Of a stretch of 64,000 nucleotides of DNA, positions 9,102 through 18,297 are shown one piece after another; the stretch's first letter is position 1; each line of letters begins with the position of its first letter. Position numbers and translations under genes: made by a program. The notes under the pieces were generated by a model that saw nothing but the letters and a program-made list of their open reading frames with translations, ran no database searches and was not told where the DNA came from. Origin of the DNA: G965198795 sp965198795 (GTDB lineage: Bacteria > Pseudomonadota > Alphaproteobacteria > Rhodospirillales > Casp-alpha2); assembly GCA_965198795.1 (NCBI GenBank), contig OZ240674.1, positions 372,001 through 436,000 of the forward strand, in the 5' to 3' direction.

Positions 9102-9871
9102 CCGCAGTTGGTCCGATAAATGTGATAGAGCCCGTCGAGCGTCAAGTCAGGCTCCACATGGTTGATGCTATCCGTCGCCTCGTCGAACATGGGCGCCAGG
9201 CCGCCCGTGGCGATCACCGTGTCAGAACAAGGCGTCTCGTCACCGATGCGCCGGATGATGCCTTCAACGAGACCAACGTAACCCCAGAAAATACCCGACT
9301 GCATGGCGGAAACAGTGTCCTTGCCCACGACATGAGCGGGTTTCCTAACTTCAATATGGGGCAGTTTCGCGGCCGCCATCTCCAACGCCGACAAAGACAA
9401 ATTCAGTCCCGGCGCGATTACGCCGCCCGCATAAGCGCCCTCTTCATCCACCAGATCAAAGGTCGTCGCCGTGCCGAAATCGATCACTGTTAGGCGGCCG
9501 CCGTATTTTTCATGCGCGGCCCGGGTGTTCACCAACCGGTCGGCGCCCACTTGATCAGGCCGGTCCACCTTTACGCCAACACCCAACTCGCACCCTTGCT
9601 CTTCGACCACAAGGGGTTCGCAGCCGAAGTAGCGCTTGCAAAGCGTCTTCAGATTGAACAGGGCCGCCGGCGCCACGCAGGCGATGATGGCGCCGGTGAT
9701 GTGACCGGGCTTCATGCCCGCCAAGTCTATCAAGGCGCGCAACCAAACGCCCAGTTCGTCCGCCGTCCGTTCGGGTTTCGTCGTCGCCCGCCAACATCCT
9801 TGAATAACGCCCTGCTCATTGTATACCGCGAAGACCGTATTCGTGTTACCTGCATCGACCGCCAGCAGCAT
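9098..9871 (-). CDS. coaX: Type III pantothenate kinase
   Basis: CoaX phosphorylates pantothenate, the first step of coenzyme A synthesis, and is not feedback-inhibited like CoaA. The 257-residue product has the ASKHA phosphate motif DAGNTNTVFAVY at the N-terminus, the substrate motif GADRLVN (about 106-112), the catalytic region DFGTATTFD (about 130-138) and the C-terminal ATGGLAPMF adenosine motif. It starts four bases after the birA stop and overlaps rnj by four bases. Confidence 0.96.
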   Translation of the reverse strand: MLLAVDAGNTNTVFAVYNEQGVIQGCWRATTKPERTADELGVWLRALIDLAGMKPGHITGAIIACVAPAALFNLKTLCKRYFGCEPLVVEEQGCELGVGVKVDRPDQVGADRLVNTRAAHEKYGGRLTVIDFGTATTFDLVDEEGAYAGGVIAPGLNLSLSALEMAAAKLPHIEVRKPAHVVGKDTVSAMQSGIFWGYVGLVEGIIRRIGDETPCSDTVIATGGLAPMFDEATDSINHVEPDLTLDGLYHIYRTNCG

Positions 9872-9875
9872 GACC

Positions 9876-10655
9876 TCAAGCCTCCGCCAGAGCCGGGAAA
9901 TAGACGTCGCCCGCCGTTACCGTCCGTGTCGTCCCCGCCATCTTCAGAACCAGCGCGCCCGTTTCGTCGATATCATGGAAGACGCCTTCGACGGTTTCGC
10001 CGTCCAGACGGACTCGAATGGTCTTGCCCTTGCCGCCCGCGCGCCAAAGCCAGGTTTTGCGTATCTTGCCGAACCCGCCGTCTTCGAGCCAGATCTCGAC
10101 CCAGGGCGGGATGGCCTTGCAAAGCGACTGCAACATTTCGCCGGGCTCGACATGGCCCATTTGCTCGGCCGCCAGGGACGTCGCTTTGAATTCCGTGTCC
10201 GCCGGGTGGTGGATCAGGTTAATGCCGATTCCCAATACAAGATAATCTGCGGGAGTCTCCGCGTCACCGCCTTCGGCCTCCAGCAGCAAGCCCGCGACCT
10301 TGCGTTCGTTCAGCAAGACGTCGTTAGGCCACTTCATGGAAACCTGATGACCCGGTTCTCCCACCGCGCCCAGCGCGTCAAAAACAGCCAATCCAGCGAC
10401 GAAACTAAGCTGCGCGGCTTCCGGTAACGGACACTCCGGGCGCAGGATAAAGCTTGCCGAGAAATTGCCGCGGGGCGTCTCCCATGCGCGGCTGCGGCGA
10501 CCACGGCCCTCGGTCTGCTCCAGCGCCCAAACGACGGTGCCGTCCGGAGCGGCGCCCTCGCCTTGACGCGCCAGTTTATGCGCTTCCGCATTGGTGCTGC
10601 CTACGCTGTCGAAGGAAACCAGATTGAAGACTGCCGGCAGGCGCGGTTTGGTCAT
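9876..10655 (-). CDS. birA: Biotin--[acetyl-CoA-carboxylase] ligase
   Basis: BirA adenylates biotin and attaches it to the acetyl-CoA carboxylase carrier protein. The 259-residue product lacks the N-terminal DNA-binding domain of E. coli BirA, so it is a ligase only and not a repressor. Signatures are SVGSTNAEA near the N-terminus, the biotin/ATP loop EGRGRRSRAWETPRGNF (about 48-64), KWPNDVLLNERKVAGLL (about 103-119), and a short C-terminal domain. It follows nuoN by 63 bases. Confidence 0.95.
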   Translation of the reverse strand: MTKPRLPAVFNLVSFDSVGSTNAEAHKLARQGEGAAPDGTVVWALEQTEGRGRRSRAWETPRGNFSASFILRPECPLPEAAQLSFVAGLAVFDALGAVGEPGHQVSMKWPNDVLLNERKVAGLLLEAEGGDAETPADYLVLGIGINLIHHPADTEFKATSLAAEQMGHVEPGEMLQSLCKAIPPWVEIWLEDGGFGKIRKTWLWRAGGKGKTIRVRLDGETVEGVFHDIDETGALVLKMAGTTRTVTAGDVYFPALAEA

Positions 10656-10718
10656 GGCGGTGTCCGCTCTCGCGCATTCTCAATACCGCGCTAGTTTTAA
10701 GGCGTTCCGAGGCGCCGA

Positions 10719-12191
10719 TCAACCGCCGAACAGAGTCTTGGCCGCTGTTTCCGCAGGCTCCAGCACCGACGATGGCCAGATGAAGAAGAAACATACGATG
10801 AAAGCGGACACACCCATGACGACACTCAATTCTCGCGGCACTCTGGCGTCCAGCGCGTCTTCCACGTCATCGAAATACATCACCTTGATAATCCGAAGGT
10901 AATAGAACGCCCCGATCACGCTGGTCACCACGCCGATGACGGCGAGCGTGAACAACTCGGTCTCGATCGCCGCCCAGAAGATATAAAGCTTCGAGAAGAA
11001 CCCGGCCGCTGGCGGAATACCGGCCATGGAGAACATGAAGATCAGCATGGACGCCGCGACATACGGATGAGACTTCGAGAGACCGGAAAGATCGGAAATG
11101 TTCTCCACCATTCGATCACCCCGCTTCATGCAGAGAACGCAGGCGAAAGCTCCCAGATTCATGGCGAGATAGATGGCGAGATAAACCAGCACGCCGCGAA
11201 CGCCCACTTCATTACCCACGCAAAGGCCGATGAGCGCGTAGCCCACATGACCGATGGAGGAATACGCCATCAGACGCTTGATGTTTGTCTGGTTGATGGC
11301 GGCGAGAGCGCCCAGAGTCATGGACCCGATGGAGATCAGCATCAATATCTGGCGCCATTCACTCAGCATGTCGCCGAACGGCTCGGCCAGAACCCGGACG
11401 AACAGACAGACAGCGGCGATTTTCGGCGCCACCGAGAAAAAGGCCGTCACCGGCGTCGGCGCGCCTTCGTAGACATCCGGAGTCCACATATGGAAAGGCA
11501 CGGCGGAGACCTTGAAAGCGAGACCGGCAATCAGAAACACGATGCCGAAGACCAGACCCACCCCCGGCTCGCCGTCTTTCAAGACAGCCGCGATCTGATC
11601 GAAGTTGGTCGTCCCGGTGAAGCCGTAGACCAGCGAGGCGCCATAAAGCAGCATACCCGACGCCAGCGCGCCCAAAACGAAATACTTCAGACCCGCTTCC
11701 GTCGAGCGCGTGTCGTCGCGCTGGAAGGACGCGATGACATAGAGCGACAAAGACTGCATCTCGAGCCCCATATAGAGCGAGATCAAGTCATTCGCGCTGA
11801 CCATCAGCATCATGCCGAGCGTTGCGAAGATAACAAGAATACCGTATTCGAACCGCGCGACGCCGGCGCGCTCGATATAGCCCTGAGCCATGACAATGGC
11901 GGCGATGGAGGCCAGCAGGACAAGAACCTTCGCGAACGTCGAGAACGGATCCGACACAAACAATCCGTCAAAGGCCGTGACCGTCCGGCCAGCGGAGAAA
12001 CTGGCCACCAACAACAGCGTCAACGCCAGCACGGTAATCGATAGACCGGAAATCAGCCGGGAGGACGGCGCGTCCTGATCGGCCAGCGCATTTTTTTGAA
12101 ACACGCCGAACATCAAGAGCGCCATGATCATCACGGCGGCGAACAGTTCCGGGAGCGCCGGAATGACGTTAGGGATTTCCGCGACGGGCAT
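10719..12191 (-). CDS. nuoN: NADH-quinone oxidoreductase subunit N
   Basis: NuoN is one of the three antiporter-like, proton-translocating membrane subunits of complex I. The 490-residue product has about 14 membrane segments and the conserved charged residues of the family: Glu in GLEMQSLSLYVIA, Lys in FKVSAVPFHMWTPDVYEG, and Lys in INQTNIKRLMAYSSIGHVGY. It ends the nuo operon and starts 17 bases after nuoM. Confidence 0.97.
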   Translation of the reverse strand: MPVAEIPNVIPALPELFAAVMIMALLMFGVFQKNALADQDAPSSRLISGLSITVLALTLLLVASFSAGRTVTAFDGLFVSDPFSTFAKVLVLLASIAAIVMAQGYIERAGVARFEYGILVIFATLGMMLMVSANDLISLYMGLEMQSLSLYVIASFQRDDTRSTEAGLKYFVLGALASGMLLYGASLVYGFTGTTNFDQIAAVLKDGEPGVGLVFGIVFLIAGLAFKVSAVPFHMWTPDVYEGAPTPVTAFFSVAPKIAAVCLFVRVLAEPFGDMLSEWRQILMLISIGSMTLGALAAINQTNIKRLMAYSSIGHVGYALIGLCVGNEVGVRGVLVYLAIYLAMNLGAFACVLCMKRGDRMVENISDLSGLSKSHPYVAASMLIFMFSMAGIPPAAGFFSKLYIFWAAIETELFTLAVIGVVTSVIGAFYYLRIIKVMYFDDVEDALDARVPRELSVVMGVSAFIVCFFFIWPSSVLEPAETAAKTLFGG

Positions 12192-12208
12192 CTTGTCTCT
12201 CTCCTTGC

Positions 12209-13732
12209 CTACTGCCGCGCCAGCGCCGGCGGACCGGCGGCCTTCAGGGCTTCTTGGACGTTGCCGAGGAGATTCTCGACCGAGACATGCATGACCTCCA
12301 GGAACGGCACGGGATAAATCCCCATGACCAGGGTCAGGATAATCAGCGGAGCGAAGACCGCGATCTCGCGCTTATCCATGTCCAGAATTCTCACCAAATG
12401 CTCTTTCGTCAGCTTGCCGAAGATGATTCGGCGATAAAGATAAAGCATGTAGCACGCGCCCAGGATCACTCCGGTCGACGCCAGCGCCGCCACCCAGGTA
12501 TTGTCCTGGAAGGTGCCCAGCAGGACCAGGAACTCGCCCACGAAACCACTAGTGCCCGGGAAGCCGATGCTGGCCATCATGAACAGCATGAACACCATGG
12601 CGTAAGCCGGCATGCGCTCGGCCAGACCGCCGTAATGATCGATTTCCCGGCTGTGTTCGCGGTCGTAAACCACACCAACGATCAGAAACAACGCGGCCGA
12701 GACCAGGCCGTGGCTGATCATGGTGTAAATCGCGCCCTCAATCCCCTGAACGGTCAAGGTGAAGACCCCGATGGAGACAAAGCCCATATGGGCGACCGAC
12801 GAATAGGCGATCAGCTTCTTCATATCGTGCTGCGCCAGCGCCACCAGAGACGTGTATATGATCGCGACCACCGACATGGTGTAGACCAGCGGCGTGAAGA
12901 AGACGGACGCTTCGGGAAACATGGGGAGCGAAAAACGCAGGAAGCCATAGCCGCCGAACTTCAACAGCACGCCCGCCAGAACGACGGAGCCCGCCGTCGG
13001 GGCCTCAACGTGGGCGTCCGGCAGCCAGGTGTGCACGGGCCACATGGGAAGTTTGACCGCGAAAGACGCGAAGAAGGCCAGCCAGAGCCAGATTTCCAGC
13101 TTTCCCGGAAAATCAAAGGCCAGCAGTTTTACGATGTCGGTCGTTCCAGCCTCGAACACCATGGCCAGCATGGCCAGCAACATCAAGACCGAACCCAGCA
13201 GCGTGTAGAGAAACATCTTGAAGGTCGCATAGATACGCCGCGGTCCGCCCCAAACGCCGATGATGACGAACATCGGGATCAGGACCGCTTCGAAGAAAAT
13301 GTAAAACAAGAACAAATCAAGCGACGCGAACATCCCGATCATGAAGGTTTCCAGGATCAGGAAGGCGATCATGTATTCCTTCACGCGGGTCTTGACGGCG
13401 TCCCAGGCGCTCAAGATGCAAATCGGCGTCAGCAACGTGGTCAACAGGATGAACAGCATGGAAACGCCGTCCACGCCGACGTGATAGTCGACGCCGCCGC
13501 CGTCCAGCACATTCATCCAGGCGGCCTTTTCGACGAACTGGAAGCCGGCCGCCGTACGGTCGAAGTCGGTCCAAAGGAACAAGGACAGGACGAACACCGT
13601 CATCGACGTCCACATCGCGACATTGCGCGCATTGCGCCGGACGGTCTCTTCGCCGCCCCGGATGAACAGGATCATCCCGACCCCCACCAACGGCAGGAAG
13701 ATCAACAGCGATAAAAGCGGCCAGTTACCCAT
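12209..13732 (-). CDS. nuoM: NADH-quinone oxidoreductase subunit M
   Basis: NuoM is an antiporter-like proton channel of complex I. The 507-residue hydrophobic protein shows the family motifs LFYIFFEAVLIPMFVIIGVWGG (essential Glu), KLPMWPVHTWLPDAHVEAP (essential Lys) and HDMKKLIAYSSVAHMGFV. Length and predicted fold of about 14 membrane segments are normal. It lies 28 bases after nuoL and 17 before nuoN. Confidence 0.97.
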   Translation of the reverse strand: MGNWPLLSLLIFLPLVGVGMILFIRGGEETVRRNARNVAMWTSMTVFVLSLFLWTDFDRTAAGFQFVEKAAWMNVLDGGGVDYHVGVDGVSMLFILLTTLLTPICILSAWDAVKTRVKEYMIAFLILETFMIGMFASLDLFLFYIFFEAVLIPMFVIIGVWGGPRRIYATFKMFLYTLLGSVLMLLAMLAMVFEAGTTDIVKLLAFDFPGKLEIWLWLAFFASFAVKLPMWPVHTWLPDAHVEAPTAGSVVLAGVLLKFGGYGFLRFSLPMFPEASVFFTPLVYTMSVVAIIYTSLVALAQHDMKKLIAYSSVAHMGFVSIGVFTLTVQGIEGAIYTMISHGLVSAALFLIVGVVYDREHSREIDHYGGLAERMPAYAMVFMLFMMASIGFPGTSGFVGEFLVLLGTFQDNTWVAALASTGVILGACYMLYLYRRIIFGKLTKEHLVRILDMDKREIAVFAPLIILTLVMGIYPVPFLEVMHVSVENLLGNVQEALKAAGPPALARQ

Positions 13733-13760
13733 GCTTCAAATCCCGACTTTCCTCCACCCG

Positions 13761-15725
13761 TCAACCGGCGCTGGTGAACAAATACCAGGTTATCAAGATG
13801 ACAACCCCCACCAGCATGGCGAAGGCGTAGTGATAAAGATAGCCGGACTGCATTGCCGACGCCCGCCTGGCAAGGCGCGCCACGGTGGCCGAGACGCCAT
13901 CGGGCCCCAAACCGTCGATCAGCGTTCCGTCACCGGTTTTCCAGAAGTTACGCCCAAGATAGAACGACGGACGGACGAACGACTTGTCGAACAACTCGTC
14001 GAAGTACCATTTGTTCAACAAGAACCGGTAGACGCCCTGGAACCGGGCCGCCAGCTTGTCCGGCAGGTCCGGCTTGAACATGTAGAACACATAAGCCAGG
14101 CCAATCCCGCAGACACCGACGATCAGCGGCAGCAGCTTCACCCAGAGCGGCACGTGGTGGGCGTTCTCCAGCGCCGGATGGCTATCCAGCACCAGGATTG
14201 AGTCGCCCCAGAACGCGTTCACGCCGTCTCCGACGAAGTTGGCGTAGCCAAGATACCCCGCAAGACAGGCGCCGCCCGCCAGGACCAGCAGAGGAACGAT
14301 CATCACCGGCGGGCTTTCATGGACATGCGCCATGGTGTGTTCGTCCGCGCGCGGTTCGCCGTGGAAGGTCATGATCAACAGACGCCAGGAATAGAACGCC
14401 GTCAGGAAGGCCGCCAGAATGCCAAGCCAGAAAGCTAACTGGCCGACCGGCGTATGCGCCGCGTAAGCCGCCTCCAGGACGATATCCTTGGAATAGAACC
14501 CAGCGAACGGCCAGACGCCCGCCAACGCCAGAGAGCCGATCCACATCAGGATGTAGGTCACCTTCACGTGCTTCCAGATGCCGCCCATCTTGCGCATGTC
14601 CTGCTCGTCCGACATGGCGTGGATCACAGAACCGGCCCCCAGGAACAGCAGCGCCTTGAAAAATCCGTGGGTCATCAGGTGGAATATGCCGGCGGAATAG
14701 GCGGATACGCCGCAAGCAAAGAACATGTAGCCCAGTTGCGAGCAGGTCGAGTAGGCGATCACGCGCTTGATGTCATTCTGCACGCAGCCCACAGTCGCCG
14801 CGAATATGCAAGTCAGCGCCCCAATGATGGTGACGGCGGCAAGCGCGGCGGCGGAGTATTCGAACATCGGGCTCAAGCGCGCCACCATGAACACGCCAGC
14901 CGTCACCATGGTCGCGGCGTGGATCAGGGCGGAGACCGGCGTCGGACCCTCCATGGCGTCCGGCAGCCAGGTATGCAGGCCGAGTTGCGCCGATTTACCC
15001 ATGGCGCCGACGAAAAGCAGCAGACAGCAGACGGTCAGCGCGTGAAATTCGCCGCCGAAGACATTGAAGGCCGTATCGGCGTGCCGCGGGGCGGCTTTGA
15101 AAATCGTATCGAAATGAACGCTGTCGAACAGCATGAAAGTCGCGAAGATGCCGAGCGCGAAGCCGAAGTCGCCCACCCGGTTGACGACGAAGGCCTTGAT
15201 GGCGGCGGCGTTGGCGCTGGGTTTCTCGTACCAGAATCCGATCAGCAGGTAGGACGCGAGACCAACTCCTTCCCAGCCGAAGAACAACTGAACCAGATTA
15301 TCCGCCGTAACCAGCATCAACATGAAGAAGGTGAACAGCGACAGATAACACATGAAGCGCGGCACGGCCCTGTCGTGGTGCATATAACCCACGGAATAGA
15401 CATGCACACAGGCGGAGACCGTGGTGACGACGATCATCATCACAGCGGTCAACTGATCGACGCGAAGCGCCCAGCTGACCTCCAGCGTACCGGAGTCAAT
15501 CCAAGTGAACAGTTCCACCGTGCGGGGATTGCCGCCAAGGGCCACATCGAAGAACAACACCCATGCGCAAACGGCGGACAGGATCAAGCCGCCACAGGTG
15601 ACGGCCTGGGCCAGCACGTCCATCTTGTGCGATTTTTCCCTATCCGCGCCCAAGCGCATGAAAACGATGACGGCCGCCAGCACGGCCCCGGCCAGAGGCA
15701 GGAAGACGGTCAGTTTTTCAAGCAC
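13761..15725 (-). CDS. nuoL: NADH-quinone oxidoreductase subunit L
   Basis: NuoL is the distal antiporter-like subunit of complex I, with the long lateral helix that runs along the membrane arm. The 654-residue product has the motifs LFFGWEGVGLASYLLIGFWY, KSAQLGLHTWLPDAMEGPTP and QNDIKRVIAYSTCSQLGYM, with the C-terminal extension expected for the lateral helix and a last anchor segment at about 632-652. It starts five bases after nuoK. Confidence 0.97.
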   Translation of the reverse strand: MLEKLTVFLPLAGAVLAAVIVFMRLGADREKSHKMDVLAQAVTCGGLILSAVCAWVLFFDVALGGNPRTVELFTWIDSGTLEVSWALRVDQLTAVMMIVVTTVSACVHVYSVGYMHHDRAVPRFMCYLSLFTFFMLMLVTADNLVQLFFGWEGVGLASYLLIGFWYEKPSANAAAIKAFVVNRVGDFGFALGIFATFMLFDSVHFDTIFKAAPRHADTAFNVFGGEFHALTVCCLLLFVGAMGKSAQLGLHTWLPDAMEGPTPVSALIHAATMVTAGVFMVARLSPMFEYSAAALAAVTIIGALTCIFAATVGCVQNDIKRVIAYSTCSQLGYMFFACGVSAYSAGIFHLMTHGFFKALLFLGAGSVIHAMSDEQDMRKMGGIWKHVKVTYILMWIGSLALAGVWPFAGFYSKDIVLEAAYAAHTPVGQLAFWLGILAAFLTAFYSWRLLIMTFHGEPRADEHTMAHVHESPPVMIVPLLVLAGGACLAGYLGYANFVGDGVNAFWGDSILVLDSHPALENAHHVPLWVKLLPLIVGVCGIGLAYVFYMFKPDLPDKLAARFQGVYRFLLNKWYFDELFDKSFVRPSFYLGRNFWKTGDGTLIDGLGPDGVSATVARLARRASAMQSGYLYHYAFAMLVGVVILITWYLFTSAG

Positions 15726-15730
15726 GGCGC

Positions 15731-16042
15731 CTACCCCCTCATCACATTGATGTCTTCAACCGCGATAGTGCCGCGATTGCGGAAAAAGATGACCAAAATG
15801 GCGAGGCCGATGGCGGCCTCGGCCGCCGCGACGGTCAGGATGAACAGCGAGAACACCTGGCCGGCCAGGTCGCCCAGTTCCGCCGAAAACGCCACCAGAT
15901 TGATGTTCACCGCGAGCAACATGAGTTCGATCGACATCAAGATGATAATGACGTTTTTTCTGTTCAGAAAAATTCCGAATATCCCAAGCGTGAACAGGAT
16001 CGCGGCGACGGTCAGGTAATGGCCCAGCCCAACGTCCAGCAT
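15731..16042 (-). CDS. nuoK: NADH-quinone oxidoreductase subunit K
   Basis: NuoK is a small three-helix membrane subunit of complex I (MrpC-like). The 103-residue product has the two conserved membrane Glu residues, in IELMLLAVNINLVAF and in VAAAEAAIGLAI. I set the start at the ATG at 16042, which matches the family N-terminus and overlaps the nuoJ stop by one base (TGATG). The longer upstream open frame is only the shadow of nuoJ. Confidence 0.96.
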   Translation of the reverse strand: MLDVGLGHYLTVAAILFTLGIFGIFLNRKNVIIILMSIELMLLAVNINLVAFSAELGDLAGQVFSLFILTVAAAEAAIGLAILVIFFRNRGTIAVEDINVMRG

Positions 16043-16656
16043 CAGATGCCCTTCCCTGTCTCGACCTTGACGACTTCGACGGTCTCCTCGGCGCGCCGGG
16101 CCAGCTGGTTTTCGATTTTCTGCTTCTTGACGCCCGGACGGTGGCGATGCGTCAGCACGATGGCGCCGATCATGGCCAGCAACAGGATCATGCCCGCCGC
16201 CTGGAACAGATAGGCGTAGCGAGTATAGATCAACTGGCCCAGGGCGTCCGTGTTGCCGATGTCTTGCGGCGCGGGCGCTTTCGCCAAAATGGCGTTTCCC
16301 GCCTCCGGCGCCAGCCGCCAACCGCCCACAACAACCGCCAGTTCGGCCAACAGGATCAAGCCGATCAATCCGCCAATCGGCAGATATTGAAGAAAACCCT
16401 GGCGCAACCGCACGAAGTCGATGTCGAGCATCATGACCACGAACATGAACAGCACCGCCACCGCGCCAACGTAAACGACCACCAATATCATGGCCAGGAA
16501 CTCAGCCCCCAACAGCACGAACAGCCCGGCCGAGTTGAAGAACGCCAGGATCAGGAACAGCACCGAGTGCACCGGATTCCTGGATGATATGACCATCATG
16601 CCCGACGCCACGGCGATGCCGGCGAACAGATAAAACGCAAGGTCAGCGACCACCAT
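16042..16656 (-). CDS. nuoJ: NADH-quinone oxidoreductase subunit J
   Basis: NuoJ is a five-helix membrane subunit of complex I. The product has the conserved motif VVYVGAVAVLFMFVVMMLD (about residues 57-75), which includes the pi-bulge helix of TM3. I favour the ATG at 16656 (204 residues), preceded by GAGGTGGGA, over the GTG three codons upstream at 16665. A C-terminal soluble tail rich in charged residues follows the last helix. The gene lies 110 bases after nuoI, the largest gap within the operon. Confidence 0.95.
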   Translation of the reverse strand: MVVADLAFYLFAGIAVASGMMVISSRNPVHSVLFLILAFFNSAGLFVLLGAEFLAMILVVVYVGAVAVLFMFVVMMLDIDFVRLRQGFLQYLPIGGLIGLILLAELAVVVGGWRLAPEAGNAILAKAPAPQDIGNTDALGQLIYTRYAYLFQAAGMILLLAMIGAIVLTHRHRPGVKKQKIENQLARRAEETVEVVKVETGKGI

Positions 16657-16766
16657 GAATCCCACCTCAACCCATGGCCTTGCGCGGGAACCGCAAAACC
16701 CGGCCTAATCCTCGATCTCCCGGTCCCCTAAAGACCGGTTGCGCTGGATCGCGCCAGCGCCCCCGC

Positions 16767-17255
16767 TTAACGATAAGGCGCATCCGCCCGTAACCGTTCA
16801 GCCAGCTCGGTTTCCCAACGGTCCCCATTCGCCAGCAATTTGTCCTTGTCGTACATCAGCTCCTCGCGCGTCTCCGTCGCGAATTCGAAGTTCGGTCCTT
16901 CGACAATGGCGTCCACCGGGCAAGCTTCCTCGCACATGCCGCAATAAATGCATTTCACCATGTCGATGTCATAGCGCGTGGTGCGGCGCGAGCCGTCATC
17001 GCGGGGTTCCGCCTCGATGGTTATGGCTTGCGCCGGGCAAATGGCCTCGCAAAGTTTGCAAGCGATACAGCGCTCTTCGCCGTTGGGATAGCGGCGCAAC
17101 GCGTGTTCGCCCCGAAACCGGGGACTCAGCGCGCCTTTTTCATAGGGATAGTTCAGCGTCACCTTGGGTTTCATGAAATACTTCAAGGTGAGCGCCATGC
17201 CGGAAACCAGTTCGCTCAGCAAAAGGGCTTTGGCGCCGCGGGCGATCATGCTCAT
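16767..17255 (-). CDS. nuoI: NADH-quinone oxidoreductase subunit I (two 4Fe-4S clusters)
   Basis: NuoI carries clusters N6a and N6b that pass electrons towards the quinone site. The 162-residue product has both ferredoxin motifs, CIACKLCEAICPAQA (about residues 62-76) and CIYCGMCEEACPVDA (about 101-115), with all eight cluster Cys in place. An N-terminal amphipathic region (KYFMKPKVTLNYPYEKG) precedes them. It sits 22 bases after nuoH. Confidence 0.97.
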   Translation of the reverse strand: MSMIARGAKALLLSELVSGMALTLKYFMKPKVTLNYPYEKGALSPRFRGEHALRRYPNGEERCIACKLCEAICPAQAITIEAEPRDDGSRRTTRYDIDMVKCIYCGMCEEACPVDAIVEGPNFEFATETREELMYDKDKLLANGDRWETELAERLRADAPYR

Positions 17256-17277
17256 TGCTTTTCTTCTCCCCTACCCC

Positions 17278-18297
17278 TTAGCCGGCCCGGCCCGGAACAA
17301 TGTCGAACGCGATCAGCACACCCGCCGTCGCCGCCACGGCGAACAACGAGATCGGCAGAAAGACTTTCCATCCCAGCCGCATTAACTGGTCATAGCGATA
17401 GCGCGGGAAGGTCGCCCGCACCCAAATGAAAACGAACAACAGAAAGGCGATCTTCAGGCCGAACCAAATGGGTCCCGGAACCCAGTTGAACGGCGCAATG
17501 TCAAAAGGCGGCAGCCAGCCGCCCAAAAACAGCACGGCCGTCATCGCCGACATCAGGATCATGTTGGCGTATTCGCCCAGGAAAAAGAGCGCGAAGGCCA
17601 TGGCCGAATATTCAACATTATAACCCGCGACCAGTTCCGCTTCCGCTTCCGGCAAGTCGAACGGGTGCCGGTTGGTTTCCGCCAATGTCGATATGAAGAA
17701 GATCACCGCCATGGGGAATAGGGGAATGACGAACCAAAGATCGCGCTGCGCCTCGACAATGGCGCTTAAATTAAGCGACCCCACACACAGCAGCACGGTG
17801 ATGATCACAAAGCCCATGGAAACTTCGTAAGACACCATCTGCGCCGCCGACCGCAGGGCGCCAAGGAAAGCGTAGCGAGAGTTCGACGCCCACCCGGCCA
17901 TCAGAATGCCGTAGACGCCGAGCGACGAGATCGCGAACAGGAACAAAATACCCACGTTGATGTCGGCCAGAACCAGTCCCTCGCCGAACGGAATAACCGC
18001 CCAGGCGACAATTGCCAGGATGAAGGTAAGCAGCGGCGCCATGATAAACACCGCCGGGTCCGCGCCGGACGGGATAATGGTCTCCTTGGAAAACAGTTTC
18101 AAGCCGTCGGCGATGGGTTGCAGCAGACCGAAGGGGCCGACGACGTTCGGGCCTTTGCGGAGCTGCATGGAGCCGATGACCTTACGCTCCGCGTAAGTCA
18201 GATAGGCCACCGACAGCAAAACGGGCACGACGATGAACAGAATCTTGATAACGATCCAAAGGGCGGGCCAGATAAAGCCATTCCATGCTTCAACCAT
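17278..18297 (-). CDS. nuoH: NADH-quinone oxidoreductase subunit H
   Basis: NuoH forms the quinone-binding site with NuoB and NuoD and links the redox arm to the proton pumps. The product is a multi-helix protein with the conserved segments AYLTYAERKVIGSMQLRKGP, DLPEAEAELVAGYNVEYS and the C-terminal RATFPRYRYDQLMRLGWKVFLP. I start it at the ATG at 18297 (339 residues, MVEAWNGFIW), which overlaps the end of nuoG by eight bases. The 13 extra upstream codons are nuoG sequence in another frame. Confidence 0.95.
   Translation of the reverse strand: MVEAWNGFIWPALWIVIKILFIVVPVLLSVAYLTYAERKVIGSMQLRKGPNVVGPFGLLQPIADGLKLFSKETIIPSGADPAVFIMAPLLTFILAIVAWAVIPFGEGLVLADINVGILFLFAISSLGVYGILMAGWASNSRYAFLGALRSAAQMVSYEVSMGFVIITVLLCVGSLNLSAIVEAQRDLWFVIPLFPMAVIFFISTLAETNRHPFDLPEAEAELVAGYNVEYSAMAFALFFLGEYANMILMSAMTAVLFLGGWLPPFDIAPFNWVPGPIWFGLKIAFLLFVFIWVRATFPRYRYDQLMRLGWKVFLPISLFAVAATAGVLIAFDIVPGRAG

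Noticed and set aside
16043..16321. N-terminal extension of nuoK by 93 codons
   Set aside because: The extra sequence is nuoJ read in another frame; the ATG at 16042 fits the family exactly.
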